36,326 bases of DNA from GCA-2786165 sp964625775 (GTDB lineage Bacteria > Pseudomonadota > Gammaproteobacteria > Legionellales > Legionellaceae). The translations under genes were made by a program, and so were the position numbers. Numbering within the stretch: position 1 is the stretch's first letter; every line of letters starts with the position of its first letter. The stretch spans positions 1 to 36,326 of the forward strand of contig CAZVEH010000023.1 of the NCBI GenBank assembly GCA_964625775.1, in the 5' to 3' direction. Of this stretch, positions 1 through 7,007 are shown piece by piece. Under the pieces are notes generated by a model. The model was given only the letters and a program-made list of their open reading frames with translations, was not told the DNA's origin and made no database searches.

Positions 1-57
1 CAGATTACTGTGGAATACATAGTGCAAAAACAATGATGATCGTTTGTCTGGTTGAGT

Positions 58-93
58 GTAACCCCGCAATTCGCTGCGCTTCTTGCGGGCTAC
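58..93. repeat. Short palindromic repeat
   Basis: Two arms, CCCCGCAA at the left and TTGCGGG at the right, flank a 13-base spacer, and the outer bases GTA and TAC also pair. It lies in non-coding DNA before the first gene and looks like a dispersed palindromic repeat unit. Only this one copy is in the window, so its repeated nature is inferred. Confidence 0.35.
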
Positions 94-145
94 GTTGATC
101 AATGGCCGCGATTAAAAATAATGTCCAGCACCAATGCTGTGTGTA

Positions 146-175
146 TTGACAAGTAAACGCCAGATGTACAATAAT
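146..175 (+). promoter_or_regulatory. Sigma-70 promoter of the first gene
   Basis: A perfect -35 box TTGACA (146-151) is followed, 18 bases on, by AATAAT (170-175). Transcription would start near 182, after the upstream TTG (184) has lost any room for a leader, which favours the ATG at 202 as the start codon. The Shine-Dalgarno AAGG (190-193) lies in a small hairpin, GCCTTA (178-183) with TAAGGC (189-194), which could dampen translation if the transcript starts early enough to include the left arm. Confidence 0.55.
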
Positions 176-201
176 GTGCCTTATTGTTTAAGGCGCAAGG
201 T

Positions 202-1278
202 ATGTCAGAGAACTACGATATAAAATATAAAATTGAAGAAAAGCTGAAGCATATACATATCGTACAGATTTCAATCCTGCAACAGACACACAGGCAGGAC
301 GCATCAGCACAATTTTGTTTGAGCGTTTGTGACTCGGTTTTAGATACCGCGAGAGCGTATTTTGGTGCCATTTCAGATGATGCCATGACGCAGTTTGCTG
401 ATTTTGTTTATACACAGCATGACCTGATTTATTTTAATGCCATTCATCCTGGGGCTGCAGGATTAGGGCTTAATCCGTTGCAAGACTTATCGCAGACCCA
501 GGTAGAGGTGTTTCTTAACCAACATCCTGAACAACAAACCCGTAAAGCCCTCATAGCCTACAATCGTAGTCTATATTATTCTGATCCAACTCAGCATCAT
601 CTGATAAAAATTAATCCGCGTTATTATTGGTACTGGGAGTCACACCGTCATTTACTCACGCGTATACAACAACAAATACCTTTTACTACGTCTCAAAACA
701 ATACGGGTGTTCGCCAAGACATTTTGAATCTAACAACTACGGAGGTAAGATCTAAGGAAAATTGTGATTTTGATATGATCAAAAGATTGGTGATAACGAT
801 TAGGGATGAACTGATTGTTGAAAAGAATAAATTTCATGTTTTGCACAAACGGGGCATCCTAAGCAGTGGTTTGGGTTTGTTGGGTACACTGAGTATTGGC
901 TTGAGTTTGTATTATTGGCCTGTTGTCTTAACTTATCTGGCGTTAAACTCGGTTGCTGCGAATGTTATCTTGCTGAGTTTACAGGGCCTGAGAGTGCTTT
1001 TTGTCTACTTAACGATTGGCGGGCTACTCTTTACTGCGGTAGGTTGTGCTAAGGAAAAACAAATAGACCAAGGATTGATGGATTTAAATCATCCTCCAGC
1101 CCTTCGACCAAGCGCAATCGATTTGAACCGGTTTTTTAGTGAGTATGAGCCAAATCTGAAAGCATTATTTCCCCAAACTCAACCAGAAGCTCCGCTCGAT
1201 GAGGTCGCTATTGAAGAAGAGGCGGAAGGTGACAGTGATACTGCCAGTGTGGGCACGGTAGATATGTACAGAATGTAG
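202..1278 (+). CDS. Orphan membrane protein with acidic C-terminal tail; effector-like
   Basis: A 358-residue protein of no family I recognise. The first ~215 residues are soluble and rich in Gln, His and aromatic residues. Residues ~218-283 form a long hydrophobic block that could hold two or three membrane helices. The last 60 residues are polar and end in a Glu/Asp cluster (DEVAIEEEAEGDSD) about 15 residues from the C-terminus. There is no N-terminal signal peptide. Central membrane helices plus a C-terminal E-block-like stretch are common in Dot/Icm (type IVB) effectors of Legionella and Coxiella, so it may be a secreted effector; that is inference. The ATG at 202 is chosen because AAGG lies 8 bases upstream and the promoter lies just before it; a TTG at 184 is the alternative. 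It is monocistronic, converging on the HAD gene. Confidence 0.75.
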   Translation: MSENYDIKYKIEEKLKHIHIVQISILQQTHRQDASAQFCLSVCDSVLDTARAYFGAISDDAMTQFADFVYTQHDLIYFNAIHPGAAGLGLNPLQDLSQTQVEVFLNQHPEQQTRKALIAYNRSLYYSDPTQHHLIKINPRYYWYWESHRHLLTRIQQQIPFTTSQNNTGVRQDILNLTTTEVRSKENCDFDMIKRLVITIRDELIVEKNKFHVLHKRGILSSGLGLLGTLSIGLSLYYWPVVLTYLALNSVAANVILLSLQGLRVLFVYLTIGGLLFTAVGCAKEKQIDQGLMDLNHPPALRPSAIDLNRFFSEYEPNLKALFPQTQPEAPLDEVAIEEEAEGDSDTASVGTVDMYRM

Positions 1279-1326
1279 CTCATACTGACCTAAAATGCGT
1301 GCCACGCTGAATACCGTTGTGGTGCG

Positions 1327-1863
1327 TTAATCAAACACTTGCGTCACCACAAACATTGTTTGCGCTTTATGTTTCACAGAAGAAGATGCGTTGACCACAA
1401 TAGCATGCTGTGCCTCTTTCCATACTTGCAAATCATCACGGCTATTGCCTGCGTAATCATATCCCTTGAAGCCGTAACGACGTGTTAATGCGGCAGCTTT
1501 TTGCTTTGCACGTAAATTAACGCAGCCATCGGATGCCAAGACTTCGGAAAAAATACCTAAATAGCTGGCGACCATGGTTGCGAATGTGTGGTCTGAGGCA
1601 GTTACCAACACCAAGGTGCTTCCCTGGGCTTTTTGTTCTTTTAACCAATGTAAAAAAGGTTGATGGTAGGGCAGCAGGCTGGGTTCTAAGATCACTCGTT
1701 GACCAAGCTGATGCTTAAAATAAGCTCGCCCGCGACATATCCACGGCAAAAGCTTCCATAATTGAAAGGGATGCGCACGCCCAAAACTCCAAATAGCTTC
1801 TTGGGTCGTATCGGTTAGAATGAGCGTGCCATCTAAATCAACGCATAAAATAGATTGTGTCAT
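1327..1863 (-). CDS. HAD-family phosphatase
   Basis: A 178-residue haloacid-dehalogenase-type hydrolase. Motif I is DLDGT (Asp9 nucleophile, Asp11 acid/base), motif II is VTAS (Thr88), a lysine near 120-122 can serve as motif III, and motif IV is GNSRDD (Asp143/Asp144). The N-terminal part and the FDYAGNSRADL-like end closely recall the phosphatase module fused in front of UbiA-type prenyltransferases in many gammaproteobacteria. Here the protein stops right after the HAD fold, and only 48 bases separate it from the converging gene, so no prenyltransferase half remains. It is either a stand-alone phosphatase or the surviving half of a former fusion. The substrate cannot be told. It starts 9 bases after the MltB-like gene on the same strand, so the two are probably co-transcribed. 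Confidence 0.8.
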   Translation of the reverse strand: MTQSILCVDLDGTLILTDTTQEAIWSFGRAHPFQLWKLLPWICRGRAYFKHQLGQRVILEPSLLPYHQPFLHWLKEQKAQGSTLVLVTASDHTFATMVASYLGIFSEVLASDGCVNLRAKQKAAALTRRYGFKGYDYAGNSRDDLQVWKEAQHAIVVNASSSVKHKAQTMFVVTQVFD

Positions 1864-1872
1864 AGGTCTCAG

Positions 1873-2853
1873 TTACTCTAAAGGACGATTACATATTTTA
1901 TCGGCCAGATACCCTATCGCGCCTGCATAATAAATAGAATTATTATATTTGAGAATCATTTTATAATTCGGATATGCCAAGAATACCGGCCCACCATTGG
2001 GTTGGACAATGCTGGCTTCTAAATCTGGATAGGGCAAAGGGCTGCCATCTGTACGGCGAATGCCCATTGCTTGCCATTCTCGTACCTGTTTTACAGTTGA
2101 TTTGCCTTCCAATGATCTATCAAAATTTGCTGGTAATTTTACCAAGACCGCCCAAGGCTCACCCGTATGCCAGCCATTGATTTTCATATAGTTGGCAATA
2201 GAGGCAAATACGTCGGGTTTGGATTTCCAAATATCTTTATGTCCATCACCGTCATAATCCACAGCATATCTTACCCAGCTGGAAGGCAAAAACTGGGGTT
2301 GACCAGATGCGCCAGCCCATTCGCCTTTGAAATCCTGCAAACTTACATGACCGTCATTTAAGATATGTAATGCTAGAAATAATTCTTTACGGAAAAATGC
2401 GGGTCTGGTGGAGTCATAGGCCAGGGTAGCCAATGATTTGATGACGGGAAATGTACCCATATAGCTGCCATAACTGGTTTCCATGCCCCAGAAGGACAGG
2501 ATAAAACAGGGATCAACGCCATACGCTTCACCAATCTCATCGACAATAGCTTTGTTTTTTTTATATTGACTGCGTCCCACTGTGATTCGGTAGGCATCGA
2601 CGCGTGATGATAGATATTTTTGATAGGTCAGTCGATGTTCTGGCTGTGAGTGAGCTAAGCCTTTGACCTGGCGACTGGGCTCATGAATGTCAGCAAAAGC
2701 AGTATCGAATACCTGTGGCCTCACGCCTTCTGCCAAAGCTTCTTTGCGCACCTCAGCCACCCAATCGGTCCAAGAAGGTTGTGCTGCCAAACACACCAGG
2801 GGTAAACACAACAATAAACTGCTCTGTATGACTTTGATTATTTTTTTTAGCAT
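1873..2853 (-). CDS. Lytic murein transglycosylase, MltB family
   Basis: A 326-residue periplasmic enzyme that cleaves the MurNAc-GlcNAc bond of peptidoglycan with formation of a 1,6-anhydro end. A signal peptide (KK, then a Leu-rich core ending CLAA) precedes the SLT/MltB catalytic domain. The catalytic glutamate is Glu125 in the motif ETSYG, and GASGQPQFLPSSW and the C-terminal NYKMILKYNNS block are typical of the MltB_2 group. There is no C-terminal peptidoglycan-binding domain, so this is the short form. The frame is open upstream to 2946, but ATG 2853 gives a clean signal peptide and has GAG 6 bases upstream; ATG 2859 is possible. The cysteine of the signal core is preceded by Val, which argues against a lipoprotein. 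Confidence 0.9.
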   Translation of the reverse strand: MLKKIIKVIQSSLLLCLPLVCLAAQPSWTDWVAEVRKEALAEGVRPQVFDTAFADIHEPSRQVKGLAHSQPEHRLTYQKYLSSRVDAYRITVGRSQYKKNKAIVDEIGEAYGVDPCFILSFWGMETSYGSYMGTFPVIKSLATLAYDSTRPAFFRKELFLALHILNDGHVSLQDFKGEWAGASGQPQFLPSSWVRYAVDYDGDGHKDIWKSKPDVFASIANYMKINGWHTGEPWAVLVKLPANFDRSLEGKSTVKQVREWQAMGIRRTDGSPLPYPDLEASIVQPNGGPVFLAYPNYKMILKYNNSIYYAGAIGYLADKICNRPLE

Positions 2854-3006
2854 ACTCATCTCAATGACAATCCCGTATTTTGATTCTACATAGTTTTTAC
2901 GCGGCGCGTAAAGTTTCCATTCAAGAATCTTTTTTTGGGTTTGCAATCACGAATCCTGTCTTTATGGCCTTCAGGGGGTTCTTATAGAAATATTTTTAGG
3001 AATTTT

Positions 3007-3300
3007 TCAATGCTCTCTGTGTGCTTTGGCTGTCATATCAACACCAATAGCTCGCATCACCGTCAGTGTTGTTTTTAATGTGGGATTACCTTCTTCGCTG
3101 AACGAGCGGTACAGTTGTTCTCGAGATAGTCCTGTTTCTCGCGCTATTTCTGTCATACCTTTAGCACGGGCAACCACTCCAATTGCCTTTGCAATATAGG
3201 CAGAATCACCCGTTTCAAATGCATCCGCCATAAATATAGCAATTGATTCTGGGCTATCTAATGCTTCGGCTGGATCATAATCATATAACGGCTCTGTCAT
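3007..3300 (-). CDS. Addiction-module antidote protein, HI1420/HigA-like
   Basis: A 97-residue DNA-binding antitoxin. The N-terminal DYDPAEALDSPE and the central helix-turn-helix (EIARETGLSREQLYRSFS, ~52-69) followed by NPTLKTTLTVMRAIGV match the 'probable addiction module antidote' family. Such proteins bind the partner RelE-like toxin and repress their own operon. It directly follows the shortened toxin gene, one base away, in the family's usual toxin-first order. The antitoxin looks complete while its partner is damaged, so it may now be an orphan regulator or give protection against related toxins. Confidence 0.85.
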   Translation of the reverse strand: MTEPLYDYDPAEALDSPESIAIFMADAFETGDSAYIAKAIGVVARAKGMTEIARETGLSREQLYRSFSEEGNPTLKTTLTVMRAIGVDMTAKAHREH

Positions 3301-3301
3301 T

Positions 3302-3529
3302 TTAATCTCCCAGTTTTTTTACTAGTTTTTTTGCAGTTTCAATATCTTTACTTTGTGTGCTCTTATCTCCTCCACACAATAGTATAACAATTTCATTTCC
3401 ATTCTGTTTGAAATAAATGCGATAGCCAGGCCCATAGTGAATTCTCAATTCACTAATACCTTGTCCAACAGGAGAAACATCACCAAGAAGACCATTCGCG
3501 AGACGAAATACACGTGCAGCATCATGCAA
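3302..3529 (-). pseudogene. RelE/HigB-type toxin, N-terminally truncated
   Basis: The 75 remaining residues hold the family core: GDVSPVGQGISELRIHYGPGYRIYF, then a hydrophobic strand and GGDKSTQSKDI. This matches the HI1419-type toxin of the RelE superfamily, an mRNA interferase fold usually 95-110 residues long. About 20-25 N-terminal residues (first strand and helix) are absent. The frame can begin only at a TTG (3529), is closed by TGA immediately upstream, and has no ribosome binding site of its own; the nearest ATG (3533) is in another frame and hits TGA after three codons. The break falls 8 bases from the stop of apaH, so the 5' end was lost at that junction. Probably inactive. Confidence 0.7.
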
Positions 3530-3536
3530 TCATGCT

Positions 3537-4358
3537 TTAGAGTTTTTCCCGACGTGATACTGACGTGCGTTGCTTGTCTTGTAAGCGCAGTGCTGTGAGG
3601 GTTCCACCCCAGACACAACCGGTATCAATGGCATGGATGTGGGGATGCTCGCAATGTCCCTCTAGCGCGGCCCAGTGGCCAAAAACCACATCGACCTCCC
3701 ATTCTAGGCGATTGGGTAGGGCATACCAGGGGTAGAGTGTAGCTGGCGCGGTTGTTGCTGGGCCTTGATGCTCAAAATCTAGGCTGCCGTTGGCATAACA
3801 AAAACGCATTCTTGTAAAATAATTACACAGAACTCTAAGCCGTGTCATACCGCTGAGTTCGGGTGACCACAGGTTGGGCGTATTGCCGTACATGGATTGT
3901 AAAAAATCAGCATAATGCGGTCCTTGTAATACCGCTTCCAATTCTTGCGCGTACTGTTGCGCCATTGCTAAGGTCCACATGGGCGCGATGCCTGCGTGGG
4001 TCATAGCGACTTGTACATCGGGATCAAAGCATAATAACGACTGTTGACGTAACCAGTGGCATAATTCATATCGATCTGGTGCAATCAGTACTTGCTCTAA
4101 ACTGGGATCATAGGGCTTGGCGCTGCGGTCCGTAAAAACCAGGCTCAGTAAATGCAGATCATGATTGCCCAGGCATACACAAGGCTTGACCGGCAGTTGT
4201 TTGACGAAACGTAATACAGCCAAGGATTGCGGGCCGCGATTGACCAAGTCGCCTACCAACCAAAGTCGATCGCTGTGTTCGTTGAAATGTAGAACCTCCA
4301 AGAGATGCTGCAACGACTCAAAACACCCCTGCACATCACCTATTGCATAATCAGCCAC
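3537..4358 (-). CDS. apaH: Symmetrical diadenosine tetraphosphatase ApaH
   Basis: A 273-residue metallophosphatase that splits Ap4A into two ADP, and decaps Np4-capped RNA in E. coli. The binuclear-metal motifs are in order: GDVQG (7-11), GDLVNRG (36-42), GNHD (64-67) and HAG (121-123), with the ApaH C-terminal signature DTGCVWGG. Length is close to the E. coli enzyme. The start is GTG; it overlaps the last 8 bases of the TraI_2-like gene, so translation is probably coupled. The rsmA-apaH linkage is classical for gammaproteobacteria, but here an extra gene lies between them. Confidence 0.95.
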   Translation of the reverse strand: MADYAIGDVQGCFESLQHLLEVLHFNEHSDRLWLVGDLVNRGPQSLAVLRFVKQLPVKPCVCLGNHDLHLLSLVFTDRSAKPYDPSLEQVLIAPDRYELCHWLRQQSLLCFDPDVQVAMTHAGIAPMWTLAMAQQYAQELEAVLQGPHYADFLQSMYGNTPNLWSPELSGMTRLRVLCNYFTRMRFCYANGSLDFEHQGPATTAPATLYPWYALPNRLEWEVDVVFGHWAALEGHCEHPHIHAIDTGCVWGGTLTALRLQDKQRTSVSRREKL

Positions 4359-5655
4359 GTGTTTGCATGCCGGTGGTGAGTTTTGGGCTGGCGTTATCTG
4401 GTTTGGCCCACTCTCCGGTCGCCGTGAGTAGAGGCAACATCACGGCTGCGTGTTCATAGTCGCGATCATAAGCGTCTATGTCATGTATCAAATCCAATGT
4501 ACGAACGGTGGTGGTTTGCGCCGTTTTTTTATGAAATACAGTCACCGTGTCGGGTAAAATGGCATGATCCAAACGGACTTTACCCACGAGCTTGTCCTCA
4601 TGTTTGTCCATGAGTTGGTGATGCTTCCAGGTGTTGAGCGCTCGTTGTATCAGGACCTTATTCTTGACTTTATGGTGTTCTTGAATAAATAGATCAAATA
4701 CTTCAGGAGACAGCACCACTCCAGTAGGAAATATTTCGGCTTTTACGGGCGGTTGATTCAATACGAATTTACCTGAGGCAAACGCGTCTCTGACCCATAG
4801 CAGAAATTCAGCGCCCAGAATTTGTTCTTTTTCTGAGGTTTGCGTTTGCTCTGGGGTATTGTCCAAAAAGCTACCAGAACGTCCCGCACCCGGTTCCAGG
4901 ATATGTTTATGCGCATCGATAAACTCACTTAGGTAAGTTTGTATCGTTAGCGCATTGGCGCGATCAAGAATCGCGTCCAGAGGCCCTGCGCCGTCGCGTT
5001 CTTCTTCTAAAAGCGCAAGCCAAGCTCTAAAAATGGTGGGATGGGAAGCCAGTAGCGCAAAGCCTTCTTTGGGCATGAGCTGTTGTGCCAACAGCATGGT
5101 CACATGTTTACGTAGTATCTCGCTGTCACTGTCCTCGCGTACGAAGGTATGCGCGTAATAAACGCCTGCGGGGTGCATTTCTTCGAGCAAGGGCTCCCAA
5201 GCTTTTACCACAGTCCCCATGTTGTTATAGAGTGTGATCTTGTATTCGGTGTACAGTTTGCCAATGCCTTGAAGTAGTCCAGCGGAACATAAGGCATACA
5301 GCCATACTTTTTGTTCTTCGGAAGGCATATTGGAGGCATCATGAATCATCAATTGTCGCATCAAATGTAATGCGGCTTCAGTGCGATATAAGGCGCGGTC
5401 TAAAAGGCCACCGCGATGACTAAAATACAGGGACGTCTCTGGCAGTAATTGATAATAAGCCGCAATGTTTGCAATCAAAGGCTCCACCCGTTTTTGATAC
5501 ACCGTGGCCGGATAAGCCAGGCTTTCTTTGATGCGCTGAATCGCGTTTTGACGTTTTTTCTTCTTAAGCAAATGGTCTGCAGATTCGATCGGGTCCATAT
5601 GTTTAAAAACCGGGACTTTGATCGGCTTGGTTTTTTTCTCTTCACGATAAAACAT
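4351..5655 (-). CDS. TraI_2/MobH-like domain protein between rsmA and apaH
   Basis: A 434-residue cytoplasmic protein. Residues ~55-250 resemble the TraI_2 (MobH relaxase N-terminal) domain: YYQLLPETSLYFSHRGGLLD, then SAGLLQGIGKL (~124-134) and a downstream W-LL helix block. In the usual domain the second motif is LLHDIGK, carrying the HD dyad; here His-Asp are replaced by Gln129-Gly130, while the first His80 stays. Metal-dependent catalysis is therefore doubtful. The C-terminal ~180 residues are not recognised. Its ATG shares one base with the rsmA stop (TGATG), with AGGAG 8 bases before the start, and its 3' end overlaps apaH. So this relaxase-like domain is embedded in a housekeeping operon rather than a conjugative element. 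Assignment rests on motif memory. Confidence 0.6.
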   Translation of the reverse strand: MFYREEKKTKPIKVPVFKHMDPIESADHLLKKKKRQNAIQRIKESLAYPATVYQKRVEPLIANIAAYYQLLPETSLYFSHRGGLLDRALYRTEAALHLMRQLMIHDASNMPSEEQKVWLYALCSAGLLQGIGKLYTEYKITLYNNMGTVVKAWEPLLEEMHPAGVYYAHTFVREDSDSEILRKHVTMLLAQQLMPKEGFALLASHPTIFRAWLALLEEERDGAGPLDAILDRANALTIQTYLSEFIDAHKHILEPGAGRSGSFLDNTPEQTQTSEKEQILGAEFLLWVRDAFASGKFVLNQPPVKAEIFPTGVVLSPEVFDLFIQEHHKVKNKVLIQRALNTWKHHQLMDKHEDKLVGKVRLDHAILPDTVTVFHKKTAQTTTVRTLDLIHDIDAYDRDYEHAAVMLPLLTATGEWAKPDNASPKLTTGMQTRG

Positions 5656-6446
5656 CAGCGCACTCCTGTGTCAGATTGATGTGAGATCAGCGTCGTTAAT
5701 ACACCATATTGCATGACGGTGAGTTGTTCGGGGCGTAACGTTGGGTCGATGTCTACGCTTTGGATTTGCTCGGCGGACAACACGCCTTTTAAATTATTGG
5801 CCAATGTTTTGCGTCGCATGGCAAATGCCGTGGCGACCAAGCGCTCCAAATCATTCCAAGCCACAGGTGGATAAGGCGATTGTGAGTGGGGGATTAGGCG
5901 AACAATGGCTGATTCTACTTTGGGTTGAGGATAAAAAGCAGAGGGCGGAACATCTAATAATTCATCCACTTCACAATGGTATTGGGCCATGACCGACAGT
6001 CGACCAAATGCCTTGCTCCCAGGGAGGGCTACCAAACGATTGACCACTTCTTTTTGCAGCATAAAATGCATGTCTCGAATCGATTCCAAAGAATGTAATA
6101 CATGTATCAACAAAGGTGTGGAAATATTATACGGTAAATTGCCAATTAGGCGCAAATTTTTTCCAAATTGGTTGTAATTAAAAGATAAAGCATCTCCGGA
6201 GATCAGATTTAAATGGTCAGCAGCCAAGGGAAGCGCTAGCAAATGCGCATGGAGATCGCGGTCAATTTCAATCGCTGTGAGTTTGTTGAGGGTCTGCAAT
6301 AAGGGTGCGGTCAATGCACCTAAGCCTGGACCTATTTCAAGCACATTATCATCGCTATGCAAATGAATGGCACGAATGATGGCGTGGATGATCCCTTCCG
6401 ATTGAAGGAAGTTTTGGCCAAAACGTTTGCGTGGACGATGATGCAT
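5655..6446 (-). CDS. rsmA: 16S rRNA (A1518/A1519) dimethyltransferase RsmA/KsgA
   Basis: A 263-residue SAM-dependent enzyme that dimethylates two adjacent adenines in helix 45 of 16S rRNA late in 30S assembly. RKRFGQNFL (5-14) is the N-terminal signature, EIGPGLGALT (37-46) is the SAM-binding motif I, and NLPYN (103-107) is the catalytic motif IV. The frame stays open to 6503, but ATG 6446 matches the family's start and has AGAGAA upstream. It is first in the rsmA / TraI_2-like / apaH operon and is divergent from the thioredoxin-like gene, 64 bases away. Confidence 0.96.
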   Translation of the reverse strand: MHHRPRKRFGQNFLQSEGIIHAIIRAIHLHSDDNVLEIGPGLGALTAPLLQTLNKLTAIEIDRDLHAHLLALPLAADHLNLISGDALSFNYNQFGKNLRLIGNLPYNISTPLLIHVLHSLESIRDMHFMLQKEVVNRLVALPGSKAFGRLSVMAQYHCEVDELLDVPPSAFYPQPKVESAIVRLIPHSQSPYPPVAWNDLERLVATAFAMRRKTLANNLKGVLSAEQIQSVDIDPTLRPEQLTVMQYGVLTTLISHQSDTGVR

Positions 6447-6474
6447 GTGCGTATTCTCTGCTTTCTTCGTGTTG

Positions 6475-6483
6475 TGGTATGAT
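6475..6483 (+). promoter_or_regulatory. Extended -10 promoter for the TlpA-like gene
   Basis: TGGTATGAT is a TGn extended -10 box, 28 bases before the ATG at 6511. No good -35 box is seen at 17 bases, which is usual for extended -10 promoters. It lies in the short divergent region shared with rsmA. Confidence 0.4.
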
Positions 6484-6510
6484 ATTGGTTCATTATCAAA
6501 CAAGCAAGTT

Positions 6511-6966
6511 ATGAAAAAATTATTCGCTTATCTGTGGGTGGCTTTATGTCTGAGTTTGCAGGCTACAAGCCATGCTGCTGGGGTATTGCAAGATTTGCAT
6601 GGTGCGCCCATTTCTTTGTCTTCTTTGAGTGGTAAATGGGTGTTTATCAATTATTGGGCCAGCTGGTGTGGACCTTGTGTGGATGAAATTGCTGAATTAA
6701 ATCGTTTTTATCAGGCAAATCATCCAGAGGGCGTGGAGGTGTTTGCGGTGAACTTCGATGCGCCATCCTTGTCGCGGCAGCGCCGCTTGGTGCAGAAGTT
6801 TGATATCCAATATCCCAGCCTCAATCCGCAATCCTTAGGACCCCTGCATTTGGAGGCAATTTCTGTGGTGCCGGTGACTTATGTGTTCGATCCCACCGGG
6901 CATTTACACACGACCTTGTATGGTGGGCAAACACGCAGTTCTTTGCAGACAGCGATGAAAGAGTGA
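6511..6966 (+). CDS. Periplasmic TlpA/ResA-like thioredoxin-fold protein
   Basis: A 151-residue secreted thiol-disulfide oxidoreductase. A signal peptide (MKK, Leu-rich core, SHA-AG) is followed by a thioredoxin fold with the active site WCGPC (Cys53, Cys56), the TlpA-like ASLSGKWVFINYWASW lead-in, and a cis-proline loop VVPVTYVFD. Such proteins reduce or isomerise thiols in the periplasm, often for cytochrome c maturation, but no cytochrome or ccm gene is nearby, so the client is unknown. The start is the ATG at 6511 because it gives the signal peptide; the frame is open to 6445 but those codons overlap rsmA. It is monocistronic and converges on the coiled-coil gene 41 bases downstream. Confidence 0.88.
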   Translation: MKKLFAYLWVALCLSLQATSHAAGVLQDLHGAPISLSSLSGKWVFINYWASWCGPCVDEIAELNRFYQANHPEGVEVFAVNFDAPSLSRQRRLVQKFDIQYPSLNPQSLGPLHLEAISVVPVTYVFDPTGHLHTTLYGGQTRSSLQTAMKE

Positions 6967-7007
6967 GGGTTTGAAACGTTCTTTCTGCAATGCTTCGCAT
7001 GTTTGTA

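Noticed and set aside
1296..1327. Hairpin GTGCCAC...GTGGTGC between converging genes as a terminator
   Set aside because: Only four bases pair without interruption and there is no T-run, so support is too weak.
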